Source: Phycisphaerales bacterium (lineage in GTDB: Bacteria > Planctomycetota > Phycisphaerae > Phycisphaerales > SM1A02). From it: 64,000 nucleotides of DNA. Numbering within the stretch: position 1 is the stretch's first letter; the number at the start of each line of letters is the position of its first letter. Shown here one piece after another: positions 1 through 7,698 of this stretch. Both the position numbers and the translations under genes were made by a program. The notes under the pieces are model-generated. The model saw only the letters and a list, made by a program, of their open reading frames with translations, did not search any database and had not been told where the DNA came from. The stretch spans positions 1 to 64,000 of the forward strand of contig JASMLY010000044.1 of assembly GCA_030748455.1 (NCBI GenBank), read 5' to 3'.

Positions 1-120
1 TGTCCTTTGGGACCGAGTCGAAGGGCGTGGATTTCAGGGGTGAACTGAGCAGAAGCCTCAGCTTCTAGTGAAGTGAATCCCTGACATACACAGTGGCGTT
101 GCGAAGCAACGACACAGAGC
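1..120 (+). ncRNA. 3' part of an unidentified structured RNA (truncated by window edge)
   Basis: No long reading frame covers this stretch, but several hairpins can be drawn by eye: GTCC/GGAC near positions 2-13, TCAGGG (34-39) with CCCTGA (79-84) enclosing AGAAGC-CTCA-GCTTCT (51-66), and CGTTGC-GAA-GCAACG (97-111) flanked by GTG/CAC. A perfect intrinsic terminator follows directly. This is what the 3' end of a stable RNA gene or a structured 3' UTR would look like. I do not recognise tmRNA, RNase P, SRP or 6S signatures. The 5' end lies outside the window, so the identity is open. Confidence 0.3.
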
Positions 121-121
121 T

Positions 122-157
122 AAAAGAAAGCCCAGACTTTCGTCTGGGCTTTCTTTT
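122..157. terminator. Bidirectional intrinsic terminator
   Basis: A perfect 16-bp inverted repeat (122-137 with 142-157) surrounds a TTTC loop, with a GC-rich core (GCCCAGAC/GTCTGGGC) and A/T-rich ends that supply a U-tract on both strands. It ends the leftward-edge RNA on the plus strand and can also end the tRNA-Asn transcript on the minus strand, whose 3' end is 4 bp away. Confidence 0.85.
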
Positions 158-160
158 AGC

Positions 161-232
<72 letters not shown>

Positions 233-346
233 TAGGAATCGGGGATTATAGCAAACCAACGCCATCCGCAAAGGGGGTTGAATAAATTCCAGATGATTCC
301 TACAATACGGGGCTCCCCCACAAAAACAGGGGAATTGGAGCCCACT

Positions 347-571
347 ATGAAGAACGAAATCCATCCCGAATACTACAACGATTGTAAAGTCATGTTCCGC
401 GGCGAACACGTCATGACAGTAGGTGCTACTGTGCCGGAACTCCATGTCGATATATGGTCTGGATCACACCCGTTCTACACAGGTAAATCAGCATTCGTCG
501 ATGCTGCAGGACGTGTCGAGAAGTTCCAATCGAAGTTCAAAGGCGACTACTTCAAAAACAAAAAGAAGTAA
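347..571 (+). CDS. rpmE: 50S ribosomal protein L31, zinc-less (C-) form
   Basis: This is a 74-residue protein with the L31 pattern MKNEIHPEY at the start, SHPFYTGK in the middle and GRVEKF towards the end. L31 sits on the central protuberance of the large subunit and helps bridge the subunits. The start at 347 is set by the family N-terminus and by a GGAG box about 7 bases upstream; the frame is open further 5' but that part does not match. The four cysteines of the zinc-binding form are absent: the usual CxC is replaced by MFR and the usual CSxCHPF by WSGSHPF. It is therefore the zinc-independent type. It is followed by prfA, a common neighbour of rpmE in bacteria. Confidence 0.95.
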   Translation: MKNEIHPEYYNDCKVMFRGEHVMTVGATVPELHVDIWSGSHPFYTGKSAFVDAAGRVEKFQSKFKGDYFKNKKK

Positions 572-628
572 GTCACCCCATTTCTCGCAAAACGCGTGCA
601 TTTCGCAGTACCCTGCTATCGTTGCGTT

Positions 629-1690
629 ATGTCTGATCGTATCCCTGAAAATGTGCTTGAGAAATTACGTGCTATCAAACATCAGTTTGAAGAGCTTGCT
701 GCACAGTTGATGGATATTGAGATTCTCAGCGACCACCGAAAAGTAGCTGCTCTTTCTATCAAAAAAGCCGCTATTTCCTCACTCGTAGAACAATTTACCT
801 CATACGAATCCTTACTCTCACAGGAGCGTGAATGCCAAGAAGTTTTAAGGGGAGATGATGAAGAACTCTCCTCGATGGCTAGAGATGAACTCCCTCACAT
901 TGACGAAGCGCTTGTTGGTTTGACGCTCGCTATTCAAAAACAACTTGTCACTGCTGAAGAACAATCTGTGGGCTCAGTGATCCTTGAAGTTAGACCTGGT
1001 GTTGGGGGTGACGAAGCAGCCATCTGGGCAGCAGATTTGGAAGATATGTATAAACGGTATGCAAGTGTTCGTGGGTGGAAAACAGAGGAGATGGGTGGGA
1101 CAAAAGACATTATTCTTACGATTGCCGGAGAAGGTGTGTGGGCGAACCTTGGTTTTGAAAGTGGAACCCATCAAGTGAAGCGTGTCCCAGCGACTGAGAC
1201 GCAAGGTCGTATTCACACGTCTACTGCAACTGTTGCTGTGCTGCCTGAACCAGAAGAAGTTGAAGTCGACCTCGATCCGAACGATGTGAAAGAATCAATT
1301 ACAACTTCCACGGGTCCTGGTGGGCAAAACGTCAACAAAGTTGCAACTGCCGTACATCTCATCCATGAACCAAGTGGTATCGAGGTTCGAATGCAGGACA
1401 CGAAGAGCCAAGCGCAGAATAGAGAAAAGGCTTGGAAGTTACTTCGAGCTCGTTTGTTTGAGGTGCAAAAGGCAAAAGTGGATGCAGAACGTGCTGAAGC
1501 TCGCAGTTCGATGATCGGCAGTGGTAACAGGGCTGAAAAAATCCGTACGTACCGATACAAAGACAACTTAATCGTTGATCATAGAATTAGCGGAAACTAC
1601 AACCTATCTGATACGATGAGTGGAACGATGCAACCAATGATTGATCAACTTATTGAAGCCGAAACTGCTCGGCGCTTGGCGGAGCTCTAA
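629..1690 (+). CDS. prfA: Peptide chain release factor 1
   Basis: RF1 recognises UAA and UAG stop codons and triggers peptide release on the ribosome. The 353-residue product has the expected family length. It carries the codon-recognition tripeptide PAT (about residues 187-189), which marks RF1 rather than RF2, and the catalytic GGQ in GPGGQNVNK (about 231-233). A coiled N-terminal domain fills the first 100 residues. The start at 629 (MSDRIPENV) fits homologues better than an in-frame ATG at 596; no convincing Shine-Dalgarno sequence precedes either. The methyltransferase prmC, which often follows prfA and modifies the GGQ glutamine, is not next to it. An orphan gene begins 2 bases after the stop. 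Confidence 0.96.
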   Translation: MSDRIPENVLEKLRAIKHQFEELAAQLMDIEILSDHRKVAALSIKKAAISSLVEQFTSYESLLSQERECQEVLRGDDEELSSMARDELPHIDEALVGLTLAIQKQLVTAEEQSVGSVILEVRPGVGGDEAAIWAADLEDMYKRYASVRGWKTEEMGGTKDIILTIAGEGVWANLGFESGTHQVKRVPATETQGRIHTSTATVAVLPEPEEVEVDLDPNDVKESITTSTGPGGQNVNKVATAVHLIHEPSGIEVRMQDTKSQAQNREKAWKLLRARLFEVQKAKVDAERAEARSSMIGSGNRAEKIRTYRYKDNLIVDHRISGNYNLSDTMSGTMQPMIDQLIEAETARRLAEL

Positions 1691-1692
1691 AC

Positions 1693-2142
1693 ATGTTCGA
1701 CCAAGACCAACCAATTCAACAAGACCTTGTTTTGCCTATCGTTGTTGGTGCGAACCTCAGCGCCGAACTTACCGATCGCAGACGTGCAACATTTTTGCAA
1801 CAATCGATTTTGGCTTGGATGGAAGCACAGCAAATTGCAGACCCCCCTTGGCCTCTTGTTTGTACAGATCTTTGGTATCTCAATGATCTTGAGTTACGTG
1901 TTCAGCCAACTATTTGCATCGGAAATCCAGATATCAATGCTGCTACAGCTGCCCTTTCCTCCAAACTTGACTCAGCCTATCTTGAAGAAAACCACTTTCA
2001 CATACAACTAGACCCAGAGTTTGTAGAACTTAAATGTTGCATTTGGGGGGTTGATGATTCTGGAACTCGGGCGGGGTTAGAGTATTTTGTTTGCAACTTC
2101 CTTCCTCAATTTTTAGGGTCAATCTTCGGAATTCGGACATAA
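1693..2142 (+). CDS. Hypothetical protein downstream of prfA
   Basis: A 149-residue protein that I do not recognise. It starts 2 bases after the prfA stop, with a GGAG sequence in the prfA tail as a plausible ribosome binding site, so it is probably translated in the same operon. No signal peptide or membrane segment is obvious. The sequence is mildly acidic, with a QQSILAWME helix and a run of hydrophobic beta-like stretches. The C-terminus contains two close cysteines (LKCCIWG) and a further cysteine in YFVCNF. The position is where prmC commonly lies, but no SAM-binding motif (such as NPPY) can be seen, so it is not that methyltransferase. Confidence 0.7.
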   Translation: MFDQDQPIQQDLVLPIVVGANLSAELTDRRRATFLQQSILAWMEAQQIADPPWPLVCTDLWYLNDLELRVQPTICIGNPDINAATAALSSKLDSAYLEENHFHIQLDPEFVELKCCIWGVDDSGTRAGLEYFVCNFLPQFLGSIFGIRT

Positions 2143-2245
2143 AAACACTTGCCCTCTGCGAGATGTATGCCTATTCTGTAATTGCGGATGAGCGTGGCGG
2201 GTTTTTACCTAAACACGGATTGTTTTACATCTTGGATTAACACGC

Positions 2246-3310
2246 ATGCTTACTACACACAACAAAACTGACCAAGCGAGATTTGGTTTCACCCTCGTAG
2301 AAATTCTTGTGGTGATCGCCATCATTGCGATTTTGGCAGGCATCCTCCTCTCTGCGCTTGGCGGTGTTCAGGAGTCTGCAAAGAAAACAAAAACCGAAAG
2401 TCTCATGCAAGCATTTGCAAGAGCATGTGACATGTTCGCTCTCGATCATGGAAGGTATCCAGGGCTACTCCCTGAGAGTGCGATTGATGGTGTTCACATC
2501 ACATCCATGCAAAATGCTCTTCTAGACCTGATGGGCGGCGCAAGAGCAAAGAATCTGAACTCACCAAACTCGGTGATTAATGAGTTCGATTCGTTTGCCT
2601 CTGGACCAGCGGTCGTGATTGAAAACACAGATTTTTTTGAAGATGAGGCGACAGCATCGGGTGTTCGGTGGGATCTTGCCTTTGACCAAAATCGCTTTGG
2701 TGAAGGACCGTGGATCGGAGGGCGTCAATATGAACCCTACTTCAGCCCAAAATCTGCTGACCTTCTTTATGCTGCGTATGACAACGATAGTGTTCCTCAA
2801 CCAAATGATGTAGGCGACAGTTTTCTATTCCCAACGTTGATAGATACATGGGAATCTCCAATCATGTACTTCCGCTCAGCTCGAACTTCTGGTCCAATTA
2901 TGGCTCCATCTGATTCGGACACTGCCACACCGATGCCACAATTTGAAATTCAAACCAACTTACAGTTTTTTGATCCCACCAAACAAATCATCAACGTGAA
3001 TGGAAGTTTGTTTGGAAGTTCATCCTCTGTAGAAGATAAGGTGGCATGGCTCACCCTCTTGCTTGCACATCCAAGTTTCTGGGATATTGATAGCAACAAC
3101 GCTGATGTGGATTTTCAGGATGGTGTTGCATGGGGAACAGCGCGAGGTCGATACATGGTGCTCTCTGCCGGTCAAGATACGATTTATCTTGAAAAAACAA
3201 ATCAGCCTGCAGATGATGAAGGTGACCCGTACCAAAGCCCGTATGGTGGTGAAATTGCTCCAAACATGATGCATGACTTTGATGATGTCATCGTCCACGG
3301 TGGTGCGTAA
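2246..3310 (+). CDS. Type II secretion/type IV pilin-like pseudopilin
   Basis: The N-terminus has a short basic leader ending in RFG followed by FTLVEILVV, the classic prepilin peptidase site: cleavage after Gly14, methylation of Phe, and Glu at position +5. A hydrophobic helix (about residues 15-38) follows, which would anchor the protein in the inner membrane and pack in a pseudopilus. The remaining 310 residues form a large periplasmic domain rich in Asp, Asn and aromatic residues, with a GRYPG motif like that of GspG just after the helix. At 354 residues it is more than twice the length of a typical GspG. No secretion ATPase or secretin is adjacent, so the machine it serves is elsewhere. 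Confidence 0.85.
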   Translation: MLTTHNKTDQARFGFTLVEILVVIAIIAILAGILLSALGGVQESAKKTKTESLMQAFARACDMFALDHGRYPGLLPESAIDGVHITSMQNALLDLMGGARAKNLNSPNSVINEFDSFASGPAVVIENTDFFEDEATASGVRWDLAFDQNRFGEGPWIGGRQYEPYFSPKSADLLYAAYDNDSVPQPNDVGDSFLFPTLIDTWESPIMYFRSARTSGPIMAPSDSDTATPMPQFEIQTNLQFFDPTKQIINVNGSLFGSSSSVEDKVAWLTLLLAHPSFWDIDSNNADVDFQDGVAWGTARGRYMVLSAGQDTIYLEKTNQPADDEGDPYQSPYGGEIAPNMMHDFDDVIVHGGA

Positions 3311-3374
3311 CACGACGACTTTCAATCCGTAACAGTAATTTGTGCAGTATTGTTTTCCACAGAGGCACAAAAAC

Positions 3375-3412
3375 AAAAAAAGGCTCTCCCATCAGGGAGA
3401 GCCTTGTTTGAA
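3375..3412. terminator. Bidirectional intrinsic terminator between pseudopilin gene and cysC
   Basis: GGCTCTCCC (3382-3390) pairs with GGGAGAGCC (3395-3403) around the loop ATCA. On the minus strand the hairpin is followed by a T-rich run, so it serves mainly as the end of the sat-cysC transcript. The plus-strand T-run (TTGTTTG) is weaker. Confidence 0.85.
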
Positions 3413-3428
3413 TCAAAGATACGTTCAA

Positions 3429-4043
3429 TTACGCAAACAAGTTTTGAGCGTCAATAAACTCAATCACTTTTGCAACACATGTTTCAAGATCATCTTCGTG
3501 TGTTTTAATGTGAAGTTCTGCGCTTGCGGGCTCTTCATACGGTGCATCAATACCCGTAAATCCTGGAATCTCTCCCGCACGTGCTTTCTTATAGAGACCT
3601 TTTGGATCTCGTTCTTCTGCTGCTTCGAGTGAGCAGTCAATGTAGCATTCAAAGAATGGAACACCGTTTTCTGCATGAAGGGCACGAACGGCATCTCGGT
3701 CTTCAGCATATGGGCTGATAAAGCTCGCGATTGATAGGATCCCTGAGTCTGCAAACAATTTCGAAACTTCACCAATTCGGCGAATATTCTCTGTTCGATC
3801 TTCAGGGGAGAATCCGAGGTTTTTGTTCAAACCCATACGGATGTTATCACCATCAAGACGGTACGCATGGTGGCCTCGGCTCATGAGGACCTGTTCCACT
3901 GCAACTGCAATTGTACTTTTACCACTACCAGACAATCCTGTGAACCAAAAAGTTGCACCTTTTTGCCCCATGTTCTTCAATCGTTCTTCTGGTGTGACGG
4001 TACCTTCGTGAAAGGTGATGTTTGTTGCTACTTGTTCAGCCAT
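3429..4043 (-). CDS. cysC: Adenylylsulfate (APS) kinase
   Basis: The enzyme phosphorylates APS at the 3' hydroxyl to make PAPS, the universal sulfate donor. The 204-residue protein has the Walker A loop GLSGSGKST (residues 36-44), the DGDNIR motif that binds the nucleotide, the FISPY segment typical of APS kinases, and the mobile lid region KGLYKKARAGEIPGFTG. An AAAGGA box precedes the start. It lies 35 bases downstream of sat in the same direction, so the two form a PAPS-synthesis operon. No PAPS reductase, cysDN or sulfite reductase is nearby. Together with the sulfotransferases at 6636-7454 and 23966-25399 this suggests PAPS made here feeds sulfation, which is inference. Confidence 0.96.
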   Translation of the reverse strand: MAEQVATNITFHEGTVTPEERLKNMGQKGATFWFTGLSGSGKSTIAVAVEQVLMSRGHHAYRLDGDNIRMGLNKNLGFSPEDRTENIRRIGEVSKLFADSGILSIASFISPYAEDRDAVRALHAENGVPFFECYIDCSLEAAEERDPKGLYKKARAGEIPGFTGIDAPYEEPASAELHIKTHEDDLETCVAKVIEFIDAQNLFA

Positions 4044-4078
4044 TGTAATTTCCTTTTTAGGATGAGTTAATAATTAAA

Positions 4079-5254
4079 TTATGCAGTTACGGTTGATGTT
4101 GCCCATTCAATCAAGACGTCTGCGACTTCTGGACGTGAGAATTCAGCTGGTGGTCGCTCTCCTTGTTCAAGCAAAGCGCGAACTTTTGTGCCTGACAAGA
4201 AAATCTGGTCGCCCTCAAGTTTTGGGAACGTCTTTGAACTGACCATGCCCTGAGCTTTCATGGAATACGCTGCATGTTCAAATTTGAGTGGCACAATGCC
4301 GATTTCTTCAGCGGTGAAGTTATCAAAAATGTTTTGTGCATCGTATGTGCCGTAATAATCGCCAACACCAGCGTGATCTCGACCGACGATAAAGTGTGTG
4401 ACACCATAGTTTTTGCGGATCAACGCGTGCAACACTGCTTCTCGAGGTCCTGCATACCGCATTGCTGCGGGCATAACTGAGAGTGCCGTACAATCTTTTA
4501 CGAAGTAATTATCGATGATTGTGTTGTAGCAATCCATTCGTACATCAGCTGGGATGTCACCTTCTTTTGTTTCACCAACGAGTGGGTGAATAAGAAGACC
4601 ATCACAAATTTCTTGGGAACATTTGCAAAGATATTCATGCGCTCTGTGGATTGGATTTCGTGTTTGAAATGCAGCAACAGTTTTCCAACCGCGTGTTTCA
4701 AAATCTGAGCGAGTTGCAGCTGGGGCAAGGCGATATTCTGTGAATTGTTCACCTGGCTCAATTTCAGGTGTGACAGTCGCAACGTAGATGTCACCACCAA
4801 CGAGCCATTCACCTTCGTCCATGACTTGTTTCGCGCCAGGGTGCGCTTCGTCTTCGGTTCCGAATACGTTTGGAATTTCGAGCGCTTTGTCGTGCGGATA
4901 AATTTCATCGCAATCAACGATTGCTAAGAACGTACCATCTTCATGGTAAAGCGCTGCACGACCACCTTCTGTCAATGTTGCTTTGACATCTTCATCAACA
5001 GCAAGGGTGATTGGGATTGGCCAAACTGTGCCATCTGCAAGGCGCATATCAGTACAGATGGATTCAAAATCTGCTTTTTTGCAGAATCCAGTTAACGGGC
5101 TAAACGCACCAATTGCAATCATCTCAAGGTCGCACGCTTGCTTCGATGAGAGAGTAATTTTTGGTAATGATGCAGCTTCTTCAGCAAGATTGCCATCTGT
5201 AAATCTGTTGACTAGGGTGCCTCCGTGAGGGGCGATGAGGTTTCCTGTTGACAT
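4079..5254 (-). CDS. sat: ATP sulfurylase (sulfate adenylyltransferase, homo-oligomeric type)
   Basis: Makes APS and pyrophosphate from ATP and sulfate. The 391-residue protein matches the single-subunit Sat family and not the CysD/CysN heterodimer. Visible signatures are QTRNPIHRAH (residues 197-206), which holds the ATP phosphates, and GRDHAGVGDYYGTYDAQ downstream. There is no fused APS kinase domain; that activity is in the next gene, cysC, 35 bases downstream. The start at 5254 (MSTGNLIAPHGG) matches the usual IxPHGG opening. A 216-bp leader region with two small hairpins lies upstream. Confidence 0.96.
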   Translation of the reverse strand: MSTGNLIAPHGGTLVNRFTDGNLAEEAASLPKITLSSKQACDLEMIAIGAFSPLTGFCKKADFESICTDMRLADGTVWPIPITLAVDEDVKATLTEGGRAALYHEDGTFLAIVDCDEIYPHDKALEIPNVFGTEDEAHPGAKQVMDEGEWLVGGDIYVATVTPEIEPGEQFTEYRLAPAATRSDFETRGWKTVAAFQTRNPIHRAHEYLCKCSQEICDGLLIHPLVGETKEGDIPADVRMDCYNTIIDNYFVKDCTALSVMPAAMRYAGPREAVLHALIRKNYGVTHFIVGRDHAGVGDYYGTYDAQNIFDNFTAEEIGIVPLKFEHAAYSMKAQGMVSSKTFPKLEGDQIFLSGTKVRALLEQGERPPAEFSRPEVADVLIEWATSTVTA

Positions 5255-5470
5255 GAGGATTGGAACTCCGTGTAGAGGTAGTGAGGGAGACTTTCAGATC
5301 CAGCCACCGTAGGCTGAAAATGACGCTAAATGCGTCGAAACGACCGATTGTAGAGACATTGGTGCCCTAAATCAACCTGTTTAGTCATAAATCAAGGGAA
5401 CAGTTCATGACCTCAAAAACCCTGCGTTTTTAGGCTAAAAAGGGTGCTTTCTGCACGCTCTTGCGGGGTA
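5255..5470 (-). promoter_or_regulatory. Leader/promoter region of sat-cysC
   Basis: The 216-bp gap between the glycosyltransferase stop and the sat start must hold the sat-cysC promoter, or the junction of a longer transcript. Two short hairpins are visible: CAGCC-N6-GGCTG (5301-5316) and GACGC-TAAAT-GCGTC (5322-5336). TTTCAG (5292-5297) could pair instead with CTGAAA (5314-5319), giving two competing folds. No known sulfur-responsive riboswitch was recognised. Function is unproven. Confidence 0.3.
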
Positions 5471-6634
5471 CTATTTCAATTTCTTTACTTGGGCATACAC
5501 ATCGACTATTTCTTGGACATAAGAATCCCAATTCCATGTTGCATCGATGTGGTTTTTCGCCTCAGCCCCCATTTGTGCACACCGCCCTTTGTCTTCCAAA
5601 AGCACATCGAGCGAGGCGGTAGTCTGCTCTACATCGCCGAGATCGGTCAGAAAACCCGTCTTCCCATCAAGTACAAATTCTGGATTGGAGCGTTGGTTCG
5701 TTGTGATCACTGGGATTCCCATCGCAAGCGTCTCTGCGATAACCAATTGTGGATCTATGCTCATGTGTCGAATTGGCATAACAACGCAAATCGATTCGAG
5801 AAGGAGCTTGGGTAAGGTGATTCCGTCCTTATACGGAAAATGGTACACATGAATGTTTGGATAACTCGTAGCTCGCTCTTCAATATCTTTGACAGGATCC
5901 CAGTGCTTGCGAACAGCGAATTCAAAGGCAACATCTGGATATTTTGCAGCGAGATTTTCATAGGCTCCCATTGCAACATCTGCACCATTTTTTGTTGTCA
6001 GATCTCGCCAGAACAAAACTCTGTGTTTCGGTTTTAATTCTGAACCATCGTGTTCTTCTGCAATAGATCGAATAATGCCATGCCGAACTTGCCTCGTACT
6101 GATCCCCTCACGTTCTAACCGATCTTTAACATACGTAGTTGAGGTCACAATCGCATCGACTTTGTTCCAAAGACGCTTTGTAACAAGCGAAAATTTTTCA
6201 GGAAACTGTGCACCTAAAATCGTAACAACTGTTGGAGTATCTAGCCCAAGAACCCGAAGCCCACCTGCTAAATGAGCAATTCTGTTATATCCAAACAAGT
6301 GCAGTACATCGAACTGCTGCTCCTTACAGATTCTCTTAATTTCATTGACCTGCTGCCACAATCGAGTTAGGCTTAGACCTTCCTTTTGTTGGCCTTTTCT
6401 TTCTAGCACCCCCCCCCGTTTTCTTGAATCTGTCACAAAATGAACAGGCATTTCTTGGTCCAAACAAAATGGTAACGAGCGCCCCTCACCGAATTCGTTG
6501 GTGATCAAGTGCACGTCATACCCTGCTTTTCGTAACACGTTGCAGCTTTCTAGTGGGACTTGGATATGACCAGATACGTTATGTTCGTACCCTTTCTGCC
6601 CAGCAATTGCAGATACATACACGCCGATTTTCAT
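5471..6634 (-). CDS. Glycosyltransferase family 4-like protein
   Basis: A GT-B fold glycosyltransferase of 387 residues. The N-terminal half opens with MKIGVYVSAIAG and a glycine-rich acceptor-side loop (NVSGHIQVP). The C-terminal half has the nucleotide-sugar binding region with the family E-x7-E type segment, seen here as SIDPQLVIAETLAMGIPVITT. It would transfer a sugar from an activated nucleotide donor at the cytoplasmic membrane. The gene begins immediately after the sulfotransferase stop. The start at 6634 is preferred for its family-like N-terminus; an ATG at 6646 would overlap the upstream gene by 11 bases. The coupling and the flippase and polymerase nearby suggest assembly of a sulfated surface glycan (inference). 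Confidence 0.88.
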   Translation of the reverse strand: MKIGVYVSAIAGQKGYEHNVSGHIQVPLESCNVLRKAGYDVHLITNEFGEGRSLPFCLDQEMPVHFVTDSRKRGGVLERKGQQKEGLSLTRLWQQVNEIKRICKEQQFDVLHLFGYNRIAHLAGGLRVLGLDTPTVVTILGAQFPEKFSLVTKRLWNKVDAIVTSTTYVKDRLEREGISTRQVRHGIIRSIAEEHDGSELKPKHRVLFWRDLTTKNGADVAMGAYENLAAKYPDVAFEFAVRKHWDPVKDIEERATSYPNIHVYHFPYKDGITLPKLLLESICVVMPIRHMSIDPQLVIAETLAMGIPVITTNQRSNPEFVLDGKTGFLTDLGDVEQTTASLDVLLEDKGRCAQMGAEAKNHIDATWNWDSYVQEIVDVYAQVKKLK

Positions 6635-6635
6635 T

Positions 6636-7454
6636 TCAGATTGCATTCCAATGTGAAAGATCTCTCCCTAAGAACTTTGAAAGCTTCTCGTTGTATGGGC
6701 GGAAATGTTTCATGAGTTTCAATTTCGTTTCTTGGTGCATAGGAAGATACGACTGCCCTTTTGTTTTTCGGCTTCTTCGAATTTTGTCGCCAACCCAACT
6801 CTTACTTAATCGAGAAACGAGTGGTTTGAGACCACATTGGTGTAATTTTTTTCTTAGATGGGGAAACATTGATGCGTTTTTTCGTTGTCCAATCATTGAT
6901 GATTCTGTTTGAGGATCAACGCCAAGAAATAGCAATACACTTTCAAGATATTTTTTGTCATTTGCATGCAAATCGTCATAGAGTAGAAATAGCAGTTGCC
7001 CCTCATCATAATGCGTAAGCAATTCCTCAATCTGATCAATGTACTGACCGCGTTTAAGTAAATCTGAATCTGATTCAATTGCCTCTTCGAACGTTGACCA
7101 ATTGGACTCAGCCCTCCGAGATTGGTAATTGCTGTACGCCCGTTCAACAGGGTTTCTCATCACCATGAGGAGTTTGACGTGGGGAAAATGCTCTGCCATC
7201 TTGGGAATCGCATGTGGCAAGCAATACCCTGTCGCAATTTCCCCTACAGCACGATGCCGTTGATCTGCTCCACGAAATCGCTCGAGATACCAGTTGATCC
7301 CCTTTTCATAGTTGCGATCGAAAAAATAGGATTGTTTTGCTTCTGGAAGGAACACCTCAGGGTGCTCTCTTAATGCCGCATCTGTCCATGTCGTACCACA
7401 TCGTTGGCAACCAACCATCAAAAATGTAATGTCAGAAGTTTCCTTCGAGGGCAT
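6636..7454 (-). CDS. PAPS-dependent sulfotransferase
   Basis: A 272-residue single-domain sulfotransferase. The 5'-phosphosulfate binding loop is seen as GCQRCGTTW (residues 15-23), with the usual basic and glycine residues and TTW end. The 3'-phosphate binding segment is RNPVERAYSNY (100-110), with the conserved Arg and Ser. It would move sulfate from PAPS to a sugar or peptide hydroxyl. It is translated just ahead of the glycosyltransferase and lies 1.4 kb beyond sat-cysC on the same strand, which fits sulfation of a carbohydrate; the acceptor cannot be told from sequence. The upstream 244 bp to the divergent flippase gene hold the promoters for both directions; nothing else was recognised there. 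Confidence 0.93.
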   Translation of the reverse strand: MPSKETSDITFLMVGCQRCGTTWTDAALREHPEVFLPEAKQSYFFDRNYEKGINWYLERFRGADQRHRAVGEIATGYCLPHAIPKMAEHFPHVKLLMVMRNPVERAYSNYQSRRAESNWSTFEEAIESDSDLLKRGQYIDQIEELLTHYDEGQLLFLLYDDLHANDKKYLESVLLFLGVDPQTESSMIGQRKNASMFPHLRKKLHQCGLKPLVSRLSKSWVGDKIRRSRKTKGQSYLPMHQETKLKLMKHFRPYNEKLSKFLGRDLSHWNAI

Positions 7455-7698
7455 CCACCCAAATATAGCATAAGAAGAATGTATAGGTTGCCATAATTTC
7501 TAGAAGCTCATCTCAAACATGTTGCACACAAATAATAAGATCAATCTGAATAGTTGCCGATGAATCACAAAAAATTTGTTCTGTTTGATGAACATGTACC
7601 CCATGAACCTAGTACTATTTCTAACATTGCCTATGAGCTTTCAGCGTACTTCGATAACAACTAGATACATCTTGAGAACTAGAGTGAACGTGCTGTAG

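Noticed and set aside
1..120. tmRNA, RNase P RNA or 23S rRNA 3' end
   Set aside because: No tRNA-like T arm, no CCA-end, and none of the conserved RNase P or rRNA 3' sequences were recognised.
596..628. N-terminal extension of RF1 from the ATG at 596
   Set aside because: The extra residues (with two Cys and a Tyr) do not fit RF1 family N-termini; the ATG at 629 does.
1213..1566. Minus-strand open frame inside prfA
   Set aside because: It is antisense to the highly conserved RF1 core and has no independent coding signs.
5255..5470. SAM or other sulfur-related riboswitch before sat
   Set aside because: Two small hairpins exist but none of the conserved cores of known SAM or related riboswitches could be found.
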